A stretch of 64,000 nucleotides of DNA from Eubacterium sp. (GTDB taxonomy: Bacteria; Bacillota; Clostridia; Lachnospirales; Lachnospiraceae). A program made the translations under genes and the position numbers. The stretch is taken from contig JAGBBZ010000020.1 of assembly GCA_017938215.1 (NCBI GenBank), positions 1-64,000 of the forward strand, given 5' to 3'. Shown here one piece after another: positions 44,371 to 53,679 of this stretch; position 1 is the first letter of the stretch, and each line of letters opens with the position of its first letter. The notes under the pieces are model-generated. The model saw only the letters and a list, made by a program, of their open reading frames with translations. It was not told the origin of the DNA and ran no database searches.

Positions 44371-44494
44371 CCTAAAATTTTCAAAACTCAGGAGGTAACA
44401 CTCCTATCAATAGAGTTACATTTATCTGGTAAGAGGAAAAAGGATTTAGGGTTTGAATTATCAGGTGAAACTGAAAAATAAGGAGGTATTTCAC

Positions 44495-46711
44495 ATGCGT
44501 AGAAACGTAAAAAGCGTAGTGGCAAAGACACTTGCCGTAGCACTTGCATTTACAACTGTTGTTACTACAGTTCCAGCAGGTGAGGCGGAGGCTGCTAAGA
44601 AACCTAAACTGAGCAAGAAAAAAGTGACAGTTGAGGTAAAAAAATCTGCAAAGATTACAATCAAAAATGTAAAAGCAAAGAAAGTGAAAAAACTTACGGT
44701 AAAGACAAGTAAGAAAAAAGTTGCTACCGTTAAGAAAAACGGAAAGACTGCTTTTACAATCACAGGTAAGAAAGCTGGAAAAGCTACGATTACTGCAAAA
44801 GTAAAAGTTGGAAAGAAAACAACCACATTGAAAGTGAATGTAACGGTTAAGAAAGCTGCTCCTGCTGCTCCTGCTGAGAGTGCTGCACCATCTACAAGTC
44901 CTGCTATAGCATCGGCTACACCAGTTGCATCAACCGTTCCTAGTGTTGCTCCAAGTACAGAGCCAACAGTTGCTCCAACGGTTGCCCCAACACCGCTTAC
45001 AAATTACACAGAGTCTTTTGATACAAGTGTAGGTGATTGGTTCCCAAGATATAGCGAAACAGATAGTGAAGAAGCTGGTGTAGAGACAAAGCTTTCTATC
45101 TCTAGTGAAGCACACAGTGGTACAGGTGCTCTTCTTATGGAAGGTCGTGTAAAACCTTGGAATAGCCCGGGAATGGATATGTCTCAGATTGTTATCCCAG
45201 GTGCTACTTACAAATTGACATTCTGGGCAAAGGTACCAGATGGATATGACGATTGGGAAGATGGAATCAATGTAAGATTTTCTGGTGCGTACAAAATGGA
45301 AGAAGATTCAGCGGAAAAATATGAAAACTATCCGGCAGATACAGACTATTTTGTGGCATATGATGAGTGGAGCTATCATGAAGTAGAGTTTGTGGCACCA
45401 TCCGCTCTTTATACTTATACAATTTACTTTGAGACAAATGGAAGTGGTAAATGCCCACTCCTTATCGATGATGTGACATTGGATCGTACATCTACTCCTA
45501 GAGATTATGACCCAAGTCTTCCAAGTATCAAAGATACATATGCAACGGTTGGATTTGATACACTTGGTACAGCAGTGTCCTACGACCAGTTGTTGAATAA
45601 AAATGTACTTGGATTCGTAAAACATCACTACAACAGTATTACACTTGGAAACCAGATGAAACCAGATGCAGTTATCTCTAAGGATATCGTTCCTACAACA
45701 GATGAAGCGGTAGCAGGTTATATCTTCAATGATACATATGCGACTCGTGCTGCAAACTTGGATGCAGAAGGAAATCCTATCGTTCCAGTAATCGACTTTA
45801 CTTACATTGATAAATGTTTGAAATTGGCTGCTGAGAATGGATTGAAACTTCGTTACCATACATTTGTATGGCATCAGCAGATGCCAAGACACTTCTTCGC
45901 AGAAGGTTTTGATACATCTGACAACTCTACAATCGTAACAGATCAGGCTACAATCCTTGATCGTGAGGAAATGTACATCCGTACTGTTATGAACCACATC
46001 ATGAACAGCGAATATGCAGACGTTGTTTACACAATCGACGTTGTAAATGAGTATACTCATATGGACAACATTTCTGCACAGGTTGGAAGTGACAACTGGT
46101 GGAGATATTCCTTCGGTGAGGAATTTAAGACAGACAGCGAGTATGTAAAGAAAGCGTTTGTATGGGCTTATGATGAGCTTGTAAAAGCTGGTCGTGAGGA
46201 TAAAGTATCTCTCGTATACAACGACTACAGCACATATATGCCAGGAACAAAAGAGAAGATCATCGAGTTGGTTAACAACATTAACAAAGTAGATGATATC
46301 AATACGGTTGGTAAAATCTGTGCTGGTGTAGGTATGCAGGCACACCTTGCTGAGCAGGCTGCTAACGCAGAAGTGTTCAGAGAGACAATTGATGCATTTG
46401 CAGCAGAAGACTTCGAAATCCAGATTACAGAGCTTGATATCACAAACACAGGTGAAGTAATCGGTACAACATCTGCAGCAGATAAAGCAGAAGTTTGGGA
46501 AGCAAATGCTAAATTGTACGGTGAGATCATGACAGAGATCATCGATGCAAAAGCAAATGGTGCTAACATCACAAGTGTAACAATCTGGGGTATCTCCGAT
46601 GCTACATCTTGGAGAGAGGATCGTGCACCAGTATTGTTCGGTTCTGACCTTGCAGATGTAAAACCATCCTTCTATGCAGTAATTGATGCAGCATTGAACT
46701 ATGGTAAATAA
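44495..46711 (+). CDS. secreted GH10 endo-1,4-beta-xylanase
   Basis: A 738-residue exported enzyme that cuts the xylan backbone. It has a signal peptide (1-33), a lysine-rich Ig-like domain (about 34-125), a Ser/Pro/Thr linker, a CBM4/9/22-type beta-sandwich (about 170-335) and a GH10 barrel (about 345-738). The acid/base Glu519 lies in DVVNEYT and the nucleophile Glu646 in QITELDI; the WHQQMP motif (WHSQTP type) is also present. AGGAGG lies upstream. The first 125 residues are close to those of the previous gene product, so the three proteins are probably held on the wall in the same way. Confidence 0.92.
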   Translation: MRRNVKSVVAKTLAVALAFTTVVTTVPAGEAEAAKKPKLSKKKVTVEVKKSAKITIKNVKAKKVKKLTVKTSKKKVATVKKNGKTAFTITGKKAGKATITAKVKVGKKTTTLKVNVTVKKAAPAAPAESAAPSTSPAIASATPVASTVPSVAPSTEPTVAPTVAPTPLTNYTESFDTSVGDWFPRYSETDSEEAGVETKLSISSEAHSGTGALLMEGRVKPWNSPGMDMSQIVIPGATYKLTFWAKVPDGYDDWEDGINVRFSGAYKMEEDSAEKYENYPADTDYFVAYDEWSYHEVEFVAPSALYTYTIYFETNGSGKCPLLIDDVTLDRTSTPRDYDPSLPSIKDTYATVGFDTLGTAVSYDQLLNKNVLGFVKHHYNSITLGNQMKPDAVISKDIVPTTDEAVAGYIFNDTYATRAANLDAEGNPIVPVIDFTYIDKCLKLAAENGLKLRYHTFVWHQQMPRHFFAEGFDTSDNSTIVTDQATILDREEMYIRTVMNHIMNSEYADVVYTIDVVNEYTHMDNISAQVGSDNWWRYSFGEEFKTDSEYVKKAFVWAYDELVKAGREDKVSLVYNDYSTYMPGTKEKIIELVNNINKVDDINTVGKICAGVGMQAHLAEQAANAEVFRETIDAFAAEDFEIQITELDITNTGEVIGTTSAADKAEVWEANAKLYGEIMTEIIDAKANGANITSVTIWGISDATSWREDRAPVLFGSDLADVKPSFYAVIDAALNYGK

Positions 46712-46745
46712 TCCGATTTGGATGATAGATTGAATTGAAATTCAG

Positions 46746-46778
46746 GCGAGCTGGAGAAATCTGGCTCGCTTGATTTTT
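46746..46778 (+). terminator. terminator after the xylanase
   Basis: GCGAGC at 46746 pairs with GCTCGC at 46764, followed by TTGATTTTTG. Confidence 0.75.
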
Positions 46779-46782
46779 GATT

Positions 46783-46826
46783 AAGGGCTATCCCTTAGCA
46801 ATATCGCTAAAGAGATAGCCCTTTTG
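46783..46826 (-). terminator. terminator of the minus-strand rmlA operon
   Basis: AAGGGCTATC at 46783 pairs with GATAGCCCTT at 46814, with an inner TTAGC/GCTAA stem. It overlaps the last codons of the acyltransferase gene on the minus strand and may also serve the plus strand (TTTTG tail). Confidence 0.65.
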
Positions 46827-47871
46827 TTATCTTATCGAATTGTTTATGTATCTTCCCGTATAGCGGTATCATCAGCTGACAGATGGCGATGGTAATCACC
46901 ACGCACACGAGAAAATACAGATATATGTTGTAGGTTCCCAGCGTGTCCTTAAAAATGATCATGGGGATTCGCTGGTAGATATAATAGCAAAACAAATTTT
47001 TTCCCAAGTAGCTATAAAGTGGACTGCTGGCTTTCATCCTCACCGTGGCGAAGACAAAAAGCAGAGCGAAGAGTATGGATAATAACTCAAAGCACCACAC
47101 GCTTTTACTACGGAAATGATAGGTGACTGCAAATGCCACAAGAAGTGAGAGGCAAGCAACCGCATACCATTTGCGATTTTTTGTACAAAAGATATGACGA
47201 AAACGGTCGGCAAAGCAGGAGAAAATCATACCTGCTGTGTAGCAAAGAACGGTATCGTACCACCAGCCACCTTTATGACGTTCCATAAACCACATGTAAA
47301 AGACGCTAAAGAGAAACACTAACGCAATGGAAATCCCGCGCCCTCTGGTAAGCCTGGAAGGGATGAAGCGAAAGGAGAAGTAGGTGGCGATGTAAAGGTA
47401 CAGTATCGCAAACACGTACCAATTGCTGTTGCCGAGGCTTTCCCAGGCGAAAAATGCTTCGATGGCATAGCGGACGGTAGGTGGTTGTCCGGTGGCACAG
47501 CTGACGATTAAGTAAATGACGGCTGCGATTTCAAAGTCCACCACCAGCGTTAAGATTCGCTTCAGTGGAAAGGTTTTGATGTAACCTTCCTTGTGTTTTA
47601 AAGATTCCATGACACCGTAACCGGAGTAAAAGAGAAATAGCGCTACGATGAGCTGTCCCAACGCCCGGTTGGTGTATATGTAGGCCCAGTCCACGGCATT
47701 GTACATGTCCGCCGACAAATATTGGATAAAATGGGTCATAAAAACCGTAGTGAGAAAATATCCATTGATGGTAGTGGTCATGTCTCGGGACAGGCAGTCT
47801 GTATTTGGCTTTCCCACTCCAAATGCGCTGAGTAGCAGAAGGAGTAGAAAGCCACCAAATAAAATTCCCAT
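46807..47871 (-). CDS. acyltransferase-3-family membrane protein
   Basis: A 354-residue membrane protein with about ten helices and the early NGYFLTTVFMTHFIQYLS and FYSGYGVMESLKHKEGYIKTFPLKRIL segments of the acyltransferase 3 family. Such proteins put acetyl or other acyl groups on surface sugars or lipids. It starts one base after the stop of rmlA and is part of its operon, so it may acylate the same glycan. Confidence 0.75.
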   Translation of the reverse strand: MGILFGGFLLLLLLSAFGVGKPNTDCLSRDMTTTINGYFLTTVFMTHFIQYLSADMYNAVDWAYIYTNRALGQLIVALFLFYSGYGVMESLKHKEGYIKTFPLKRILTLVVDFEIAAVIYLIVSCATGQPPTVRYAIEAFFAWESLGNSNWYVFAILYLYIATYFSFRFIPSRLTRGRGISIALVFLFSVFYMWFMERHKGGWWYDTVLCYTAGMIFSCFADRFRHIFCTKNRKWYAVACLSLLVAFAVTYHFRSKSVWCFELLSILFALLFVFATVRMKASSPLYSYLGKNLFCYYIYQRIPMIIFKDTLGTYNIYLYFLVCVVITIAICQLMIPLYGKIHKQFDKITKGLSL

Positions 47872-47872
47872 A

Positions 47873-48751
47873 TTAGTACAAAATCTTTCCGTCAGCTACT
47901 TGTCTTAAGTGTTTGCCGTAGTTGGATTTACCATACTGATCGGCGGCAGCAAGGAGCTGATCTTTTGTGATCCAGTTATTTTTATAAGCGATTTCTTCCA
48001 CCGCAGAGAGCATGATGCCCTGACGGTTTTCGATGACGCGGACAAACTCGCTGGCATCCGCCAAAGCGTCCATTGTACCTGTGTCCAGCCATGCATAGCC
48101 ACGTCCCAATGTCACTACATTTAATTTGTCTTCCTCCAGATACATGCGATTCAGATCTGTGATTTCCAGCTCGCCACGAGCAGAAGGCTTGATTCTCTTT
48201 GCCATCTCCACTACACGGTTGTCGTAGAAGTAAAGTCCGGTTACACAGTAATTGGACTTTGGATGTTCCGGCTTCTCTTCGATGGAGATTGCCTTTCCAT
48301 TGGCGTCAAATTCAACGATACCAAAGCGTTCCGGATCATCCACATAATATCCAAAAATGGTGGCCCCTTCTTCCTGAGCTGCAGCGGTGCGAAGATGATT
48401 GCTTAGACCGCTTCCATAGAAAATATTGTCCCCAAGAACCATGGCGCAGGAATCGCCACCGATAAAGTCCTCTCCGATAAGGAATGCCTGGGCCAGTCCG
48501 TCGGGACTTGGCTGAACCTTGTATTCCAGATGAATGCCAAGCTGGGAGCCATCTCCTAAGAGTCGCTCAAAGTTTGGTAAGTCCACTGGTGTGGAGATGA
48601 TGAGGATATCGCGAATCCCTGCCAACATCAGCGTGGACAGTGGATAATATATCATCGGTTTGTCGTAAACCGGTAAAAGCTGCTTCGATGTAACCATAGT
48701 AAGTGGGTACAAACGTGTGCCGGAGCCGCCGGCGAGAATAATTCCTTTCAT
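47873..48751 (-). CDS. rmlA: glucose-1-phosphate thymidylyltransferase
   Basis: A 292-residue enzyme that makes dTDP-glucose from glucose 1-phosphate and dTTP. Motifs [13 protein letters not shown] (nucleotide loop), [11 protein letters not shown] and [11 protein letters not shown] are complete, as is [15 protein letters not shown] lies nine bases upstream. It should supply dTDP-glucose for the dTDP-3-amino sugar route encoded divergently (50077-52053). The following step, dTDP-glucose 4,6-dehydratase, is not in the window. Confidence 0.95.
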   Translation of the reverse strand: MKGIILAGGSGTRLYPLTMVTSKQLLPVYDKPMIYYPLSTLMLAGIRDILIISTPVDLPNFERLLGDGSQLGIHLEYKVQPSPDGLAQAFLIGEDFIGGDSCAMVLGDNIFYGSGLSNHLRTAAAQEEGATIFGYYVDDPERFGIVEFDANGKAISIEEKPEHPKSNYCVTGLYFYDNRVVEMAKRIKPSARGELEITDLNRMYLEEDKLNVVTLGRGYAWLDTGTMDALADASEFVRVIENRQGIMLSAVEEIAYKNNWITKDQLLAAADQYGKSNYGKHLRQVADGKILY

Positions 48752-48785
48752 AATAGACCTCCTTGTAAATGATGTATTCTTTCTT

Positions 48786-48814
48786 ATTTTATATGATTAG
48801 TGAGGATTCGTCAA
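48786..48814 (-). promoter_or_regulatory. promoter of the rmlA operon
   Basis: On the minus strand, TTGACG (48809-48814) and TAAAAT (48786-48791) are 17 bases apart. Confidence 0.6.
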
Positions 48815-48877
48815 ATATTCCTGCAATATTGACAATAAAGTCATTGCATGCTCCGTCTTTTGATAAAAACAATAATA

Positions 48878-48906
48878 TTGACTTTGTGGGTTAAAAAAGG
48901 TATAAT
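48878..48906 (+). promoter_or_regulatory. promoter of the glycan operon
   Basis: TTGACT at 48878 and TATAAT at 48901, with 17 bases between them. A leader of about 100 bases precedes the glycosyltransferase gene. Confidence 0.75.
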
Positions 48907-49014
48907 CTGCTTAGAAAAGAATACGTTAAGTAAGTTTCGATTATTACTGACGGAAATGTTCTTGGATACCATACATCTGTGCTGACTGAAGGGAAAAGTA
49001 TTAGGAGCGATGTT

Positions 49015-49941
49015 ATGTTAGTGACGGTATTAACGCTTGTGTATAATAGTGAATATTTATATGAAACGATAGACTCTCTTTTGCTACAGGATTATTCTCA
49101 TATTCAATATATCATTAGTGATGATGGAAGTGATAATTTTGTAGAAGAAGAGGTGAGCGAGTATGTTCGAGCTCGGGCAGGAGAAAATATCAAGGATTTA
49201 GTAGTTCGAAAAAATGAAACAACTCTTGGAACTGTAAAAAACATTAATCAGGCACTAAAGTTTGCCAAGGGCGAATGGATTATTTATTTGTCCGCTGATG
49301 ATGTTTTGGCTTCGAAGGATGTGATTCGCAGTTGGGTCAATTTTTTTGAACAGGAAGATGTTCAAATTGCTACCGCGTATCGAGATGTATACGACAAAGA
49401 ATTAAAGCGGTTTTATCGTAGATTTCCAAATGAGAAAGAAGTATTATGGCTCCAAAATAAAAAACCAGAGCAGTTATTTGAGAAAATAGCAAAGAATAAC
49501 ATCGTGTACGGATGTACTACGGCCATTCGGCTTTCTTTGATCAAGGAGTATGGATACTATCCAGAAAAATACCATCTAATTGAAGATCAGCCAATGAATC
49601 TTCGTGTGTTGCGTGATGGGAAGAAAATTGGTTGGATGGATAAAGTGGTGATAAAGTACAGGGACAATGGTGTGAGTAGTGCCTTGAATTATAATCCAGC
49701 ATATAGGAAGGATATGGATGCCATTTATCGGAACGAGATTGCACCATATACGAAGAAAAAAATTGCCAGATGGTTCGCTTATCGCACATATCATTTGAGG
49801 CATCTTAATAGCAAGTGGTTTTGGAGACAAAAAAAAATATGTGAAAGGATGCCAGTATTATATCCATTACTTTGCTTGTTGCATCCAATTCGTATCTGTA
49901 TGAAATCCAGATACATCATAGAAATAATTAGAAGAAAATAA
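49015..49941 (+). CDS. glycosyltransferase family 2
   Basis: A 308-residue inverting glycosyltransferase. The GT-A fold starts with TVLTLVYNSEYLYETIDSLL and has ISDDGSDN and SADDVLASKD (the DXD-like metal site). The C-terminal part is basic and without a clear membrane helix. I start it at 49015, with TAGGAG about nine bases upstream; a longer frame adds 12 residues. It is the first gene of the plus-strand glycan set. The donor is unknown. Confidence 0.88.
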   Translation: MLVTVLTLVYNSEYLYETIDSLLLQDYSHIQYIISDDGSDNFVEEEVSEYVRARAGENIKDLVVRKNETTLGTVKNINQALKFAKGEWIIYLSADDVLASKDVIRSWVNFFEQEDVQIATAYRDVYDKELKRFYRRFPNEKEVLWLQNKKPEQLFEKIAKNNIVYGCTTAIRLSLIKEYGYYPEKYHLIEDQPMNLRVLRDGKKIGWMDKVVIKYRDNGVSSALNYNPAYRKDMDAIYRNEIAPYTKKKIARWFAYRTYHLRHLNSKWFWRQKKICERMPVLYPLLCLLHPIRICMKSRYIIEIIRRK

Positions 49942-49966
49942 CAAACAAGAAAAAAATTGATAGATA

Positions 49967-49995
49967 TGTACAAAGTGAAAAAAATGTCGTATAAT
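49967..49995 (+). promoter_or_regulatory. possible promoter of the Fdt genes
   Basis: TGTACA at 49967 and TATAAT at 49990 with a 17-base spacer, in the 135-base gap before the gene at 50077. Confidence 0.5.
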
Positions 49996-50076
49996 TTCTA
50001 TCAGTAGGCGGTACATGAGAAACAAAGCATTTGATTCGGTACCGAGAAAAATACATGAAGTAGGAGAAAGGAAAAA

Positions 50077-50487
50077 ATGGAAATAAAAAAATACAAATTT
50101 CAGCAGCATGGAGATGAAAGAGGGCAGTTGGTAGCACTGGAAGAGTTTAAAGATATTCCCTTTTCAATAAAGAGAGTTTATTATATATATGATACGGTGG
50201 AAAATGTGCGAAGAGGATTTCATGCACATCGTAATTTGGAACAGATTTTGGTATGCGTGCATGGTCAATGTAAAGTTATGTTAGATAATGGAAAAGAAAA
50301 GGAAGATGTATTATTGGACTCGCCGTATGAAGGCCTTTATATAGGAAGTGATATGTGGAGAGAAATGTATGATTTTTCTCCAGATGCAGTGTTGCTTGTA
50401 TTTGCGTCTGAGTTTTATAATGAGGAAGATTATATTCGTGATTATGATACATTTTTGGAATATATACACGAGGAGAAAAAAATATGA
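50077..50487 (+). CDS. fdtA: dTDP-4-keto-6-deoxyhexose 3,4-ketoisomerase (FdtA/QdtA type)
   Basis: A 136-residue cupin enzyme that moves the keto group from C4 to C3 of a dTDP-6-deoxyhexose. Characteristic segments are [36 protein letters not shown] and the catalytic histidines in HAH. AGGAGAAAGG lies upstream. Its TGA overlaps the ATG of the aminotransferase gene. Whether the product leads to Fuc3NAc or Qui3NAc cannot be told from the sequence alone. Confidence 0.9.
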   Translation: MEIKKYKFQQHGDERGQLVALEEFKDIPFSIKRVYYIYDTVENVRRGFHAHRNLEQILVCVHGQCKVMLDNGKEKEDVLLDSPYEGLYIGSDMWREMYDFSPDAVLLVFASEFYNEEDYIRDYDTFLEYIHEEKKI

Positions 50488-51584
50488 AGATACCATTTGC
50501 TACATTGCTACCAATCCATACAGAGAAAGAGGAACTTTATAAGGCTGCATTTGAGAGGGTTACTTTTCAAACGAGTAGTTTTATTCAGGGAGAAGAGTGT
50601 GAGAAATTTAATGAAGAATTTGCGAAATATTGCAATGCAAAATATGCGGTGGGAGTAGCGACCGGATTAGATGCGTTGGAATTAATTTTGCGTGCACTGG
50701 AGATTGGACAGGAAGATGAAGTTATTGTGCCAGCGAACACATTTATAGCCACTGCTTTGGCTGTAAGCAAAGTGGGAGCAAAAGTGGTGTTGGTTGAGCC
50801 AGATATTTACACTTGTACAATTGATGTAAATCGAATTGAAGAAAAAATAACCGAAAAAACTAAGGCGATTATGGCAGTACATCTGTATGGAAGATGTTGC
50901 GATATGGATGCTCTTTTAGAAATTGGAGAGAAATACAATATTAAAATTATAGAGGATGCCGCGCAGGCGCATGGAGCTTCTTACAAAGGCAGGAAGGCAG
51001 GATCTATGGGTGTTGCAGCAGGATTTAGTTTTTATCCTGGCAAGAATCTGGGTGCCTTGGGAGATGGTGGAGCAGTAGTTACCAATGATCAGGAATTGGC
51101 AAAAAAGGTGGCAACTCTGGCAAATTATGGGTCGGATTATAAATATCATCACATATACAAAGGGTGCAATTCACGTTTAGATGAAATGCAGGCAGCCTTT
51201 TTGCGCATTAAACTCGAGGATATGGAGAAATATACCCAAGAGCGCGTGCGGTTGGCGAAGAGATATGTGAATCTCATAAAGAATGATAAGATTCGTCTCC
51301 CGATATTCAACGATGATATATATGAAAATGTTTGGCATATTTTTTCGGTATTTACAGAGGAAAGAGAAGCGTTGGAGAAATATTTACTAGATGCTGGAAT
51401 CGGTGTTCTGAAACATTATCCAATTCCGGTGCATATGCAACCGGCATATGAAAACGATGGAGATAAGGAAGGCGATTATCCGGTTGCCGAGGAATTAAGC
51501 CGTACACAGTTAAGTATTCCGCTTTATTACGGAATGACGGAAGAAGAACAAGACTATGTTATTGATAAGATAAATCAATTTTAG
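50484..51584 (+). CDS. fdtB: dTDP-3-amino-3,6-dideoxyhexose aminotransferase (FdtB/QdtB type)
   Basis: A 366-residue PLP enzyme of the DegT/DnrJ/EryC1/StrS family. It aminates C3 of the 3-keto sugar made by the previous enzyme. The PLP lysine is in [16 protein letters not shown] (about residue 185), and [21 protein letters not shown] and [11 protein letters not shown] are present. Its ATG overlaps the fdtA stop by four bases, so translation is coupled. Confidence 0.92.
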   Translation: MKIPFATLLPIHTEKEELYKAAFERVTFQTSSFIQGEECEKFNEEFAKYCNAKYAVGVATGLDALELILRALEIGQEDEVIVPANTFIATALAVSKVGAKVVLVEPDIYTCTIDVNRIEEKITEKTKAIMAVHLYGRCCDMDALLEIGEKYNIKIIEDAAQAHGASYKGRKAGSMGVAAGFSFYPGKNLGALGDGGAVVTNDQELAKKVATLANYGSDYKYHHIYKGCNSRLDEMQAAFLRIKLEDMEKYTQERVRLAKRYVNLIKNDKIRLPIFNDDIYENVWHIFSVFTEEREALEKYLLDAGIGVLKHYPIPVHMQPAYENDGDKEGDYPVAEELSRTQLSIPLYYGMTEEEQDYVIDKINQF

Positions 51585-51618
51585 TTATGTAAAGCAGACA
51601 TAATGGAAAGGTAGAAAG

Positions 51619-52053
51619 ATGATACATGATTTGTCAGATGTGCAAACTCAAAAGATAGGAGAGAATACAAATATATGGCAATTCTGTGTGGTTTTGCCTG
51701 ATGCGGAAATCGGCAATGATTGCAATATTTGCAGTCATTGTTTTATTGAGAATGATGTAATTATTGGGGATAACGTCACAGTCAAATGTGGCGTTCAAAT
51801 ATGGGATGGATTACGTATAGAGGATGACGTATTTATCGGACCAAATGTTACATTTTGTAATGATCGATATCCAAAATCAAAAAACAAGAATTATACCATG
51901 GAAGGAATTACGATTAAATGTGGTGCTTCTATTGGTGCAGGTGCCGTTATTTTGCCTGGAGTTACCATTGGAGAGAGAGCAATGGTTGCAGCTGGAGCTA
52001 TTGTGACAAGAGATGTTTTGGCTGGGGAAACCTATATAATGAAAATATTGTAA
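51619..52053 (+). CDS. fdtC: dTDP-3-amino sugar N-acetyltransferase (FdtC/QdtC type)
   Basis: A 144-residue left-handed beta-helix acyltransferase with hexapeptide repeats ([33 protein letters not shown]). It would acetylate the 3-amino group to finish a dTDP-3-acetamido-3,6-dideoxyhexose. The N-terminal [14 protein letters not shown] and FCNDRYPK segments fit the FdtC/WbbJ type. AAAGGTAG lies upstream. Together with rmlA, fdtA and fdtB only the 4,6-dehydratase is missing. Confidence 0.88.
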   Translation: MIHDLSDVQTQKIGENTNIWQFCVVLPDAEIGNDCNICSHCFIENDVIIGDNVTVKCGVQIWDGLRIEDDVFIGPNVTFCNDRYPKSKNKNYTMEGITIKCGASIGAGAVILPGVTIGERAMVAAGAIVTRDVLAGETYIMKIL

Positions 52054-52071
52054 GCAAAGAAAGGGACGGAG

Positions 52072-53661
52072 ATGGCTAGAATACTAGTTACATACTATAA
52101 AATGCAAGAGTTATCGATAGGAAGAAGAATGTACTATTATGAAGCTTTTGCAGAAGAACTTAAGAAACTTGGTAACGAAGTTTTATTATTAAATACTGCT
52201 TTTTTTAATTCTTATGAGTCGAATATTGTAGAAAATAAGCGATTGGATGATATGATTTTAAGCAAAACAAAACGTTTTGATCCTCAGTTGATCATTACGT
52301 TTAATCATCGCATCCCAAAGTCTATACTGGATAGTATAGATGTACCGACTATTATTTGGGATGGAGATAGTCCTTTATATTTATGCGACCATGAGTATAT
52401 TAAAAAAAATATTGATCGATACAAAATTTTCAGTATATCCAAAGAATGGTATGGGGATTACATGGATATGGGATTTAAGGATAGCCAGTTTGCGTTTATG
52501 CCAAATGCCACATCTGTAATCAAGAAGGATATGACACAAGATATGAAGATAACATATTTGGGTACTCGTATATGGACGAATCAAACAGTTCCTGCCGCTA
52601 TGGCGAGACATATGTATCTTCCGCAGGCAAAAAAAATAGTTATGGAAAATCTTACACAGGGAAAAGCAGAAAGTGGCTATTATTTGGAAAAGTATTTTAA
52701 GCAACAGCAAGAACTTAACGGCTGGGATGAAAGATATGTGTATCCATTGTTGGAAAAAAGATGGCTTACTTTGGCAAATGTGCTAGATATGGGATTGACA
52801 GTGTGTGGCAGCTATTCCAGATGGGAATCGGTTTATGAAATGATGCCGCAGCTTTTGGCAATGTATGATCCGAGACGTGTATGGACATTGCAGGAAAATA
52901 TTGATTTTTATAACAGTTCAATGATTTCATTATCTCCGATACATCCGCAGGCAAATGGAAAAGCATTTCCGTGGAGAGCATTTGATGTTATGGCGTCGAA
53001 TGCATGTCTGGTAATAGAAAAGTCGTCAGGTTTCTGCGATTTGATAAAAGGGGAAGTGGATATCCCGGTATTTTCATCGCCATATGAAGTGCGAGATATT
53101 TGTAAAGAGCTATTGAATGACGAGGAACGAAGAAAAGAAATCGTTGCACAATCTCAAAAGTGGGTAGAAAAACATGCGCGCTGGAAGGATCGTTTTAAAG
53201 ATACGCAAGATATTGTGGGTGTGAAACTAATGAACGATTCGCAAGAGGGCTTCGTTGACGAATTAGTAAATGAAGTGGGTGCAATCAAATGTGAGAATAA
53301 AGGGAAGATGCACTATATTAAACGTGTCCAAGACACAGTGATCATGGATAACGAACATGATAAAGCGCATCCATCTGCAATATCTAGTTTTCGTGGAAAA
53401 ATAAGAGTCTCTTTTAAGGCGTATAATTTGTTAAATATTGTCTCAGCATTACTAGTATGTTGCTTTGTTGTAGGCATTTTCTTTTTAGGAAGAAATACAA
53501 ATGTATGTCAATTTATATCGAAGGATTCGTCAGAACTGATCATAGGTATAGGATTAGGAATAAATATTTTGCTAATTCTATTGTTTGGTATTCGTTGCCT
53601 TAAAAAGGGGATGGGTTATGTGGCGAAAAAGATGGTGAAAGAAAGGGCAGAAAAAAAATAA
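52072..53661 (+). CDS. CgeB-like glycosyltransferase with C-terminal membrane helices
   Basis: A 529-residue protein. The first 390 residues resemble the CgeB/DUF3880 glycosyltransferase group. ITFNHRIPKSILDSIDVPTIIWDGDSPL near the start is one such segment. PHANGKAFPWRAFDVMASNACLV-like SLSPIHPQANGKAFPWRAFDVMAS is another. The last 80 residues contain two membrane helices (about 450-472 and 488-508), so it should be tied to the inside of the membrane. AAGGGACGGAG lies upstream. It is probably a sugar transferase; donor and acceptor are unknown. Confidence 0.7.
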   Translation: MARILVTYYKMQELSIGRRMYYYEAFAEELKKLGNEVLLLNTAFFNSYESNIVENKRLDDMILSKTKRFDPQLIITFNHRIPKSILDSIDVPTIIWDGDSPLYLCDHEYIKKNIDRYKIFSISKEWYGDYMDMGFKDSQFAFMPNATSVIKKDMTQDMKITYLGTRIWTNQTVPAAMARHMYLPQAKKIVMENLTQGKAESGYYLEKYFKQQQELNGWDERYVYPLLEKRWLTLANVLDMGLTVCGSYSRWESVYEMMPQLLAMYDPRRVWTLQENIDFYNSSMISLSPIHPQANGKAFPWRAFDVMASNACLVIEKSSGFCDLIKGEVDIPVFSSPYEVRDICKELLNDEERRKEIVAQSQKWVEKHARWKDRFKDTQDIVGVKLMNDSQEGFVDELVNEVGAIKCENKGKMHYIKRVQDTVIMDNEHDKAHPSAISSFRGKIRVSFKAYNLLNIVSALLVCCFVVGIFFLGRNTNVCQFISKDSSELIIGIGLGINILLILLFGIRCLKKGMGYVAKKMVKERAEKK

Positions 53662-53679
53662 GGATGTGGAAAAGGAACA

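Noticed and set aside
45308..46345. 345-codon open frame on the minus strand
   Set aside because: It is antisense to the GH10 xylanase, whose catalytic motifs are clear.
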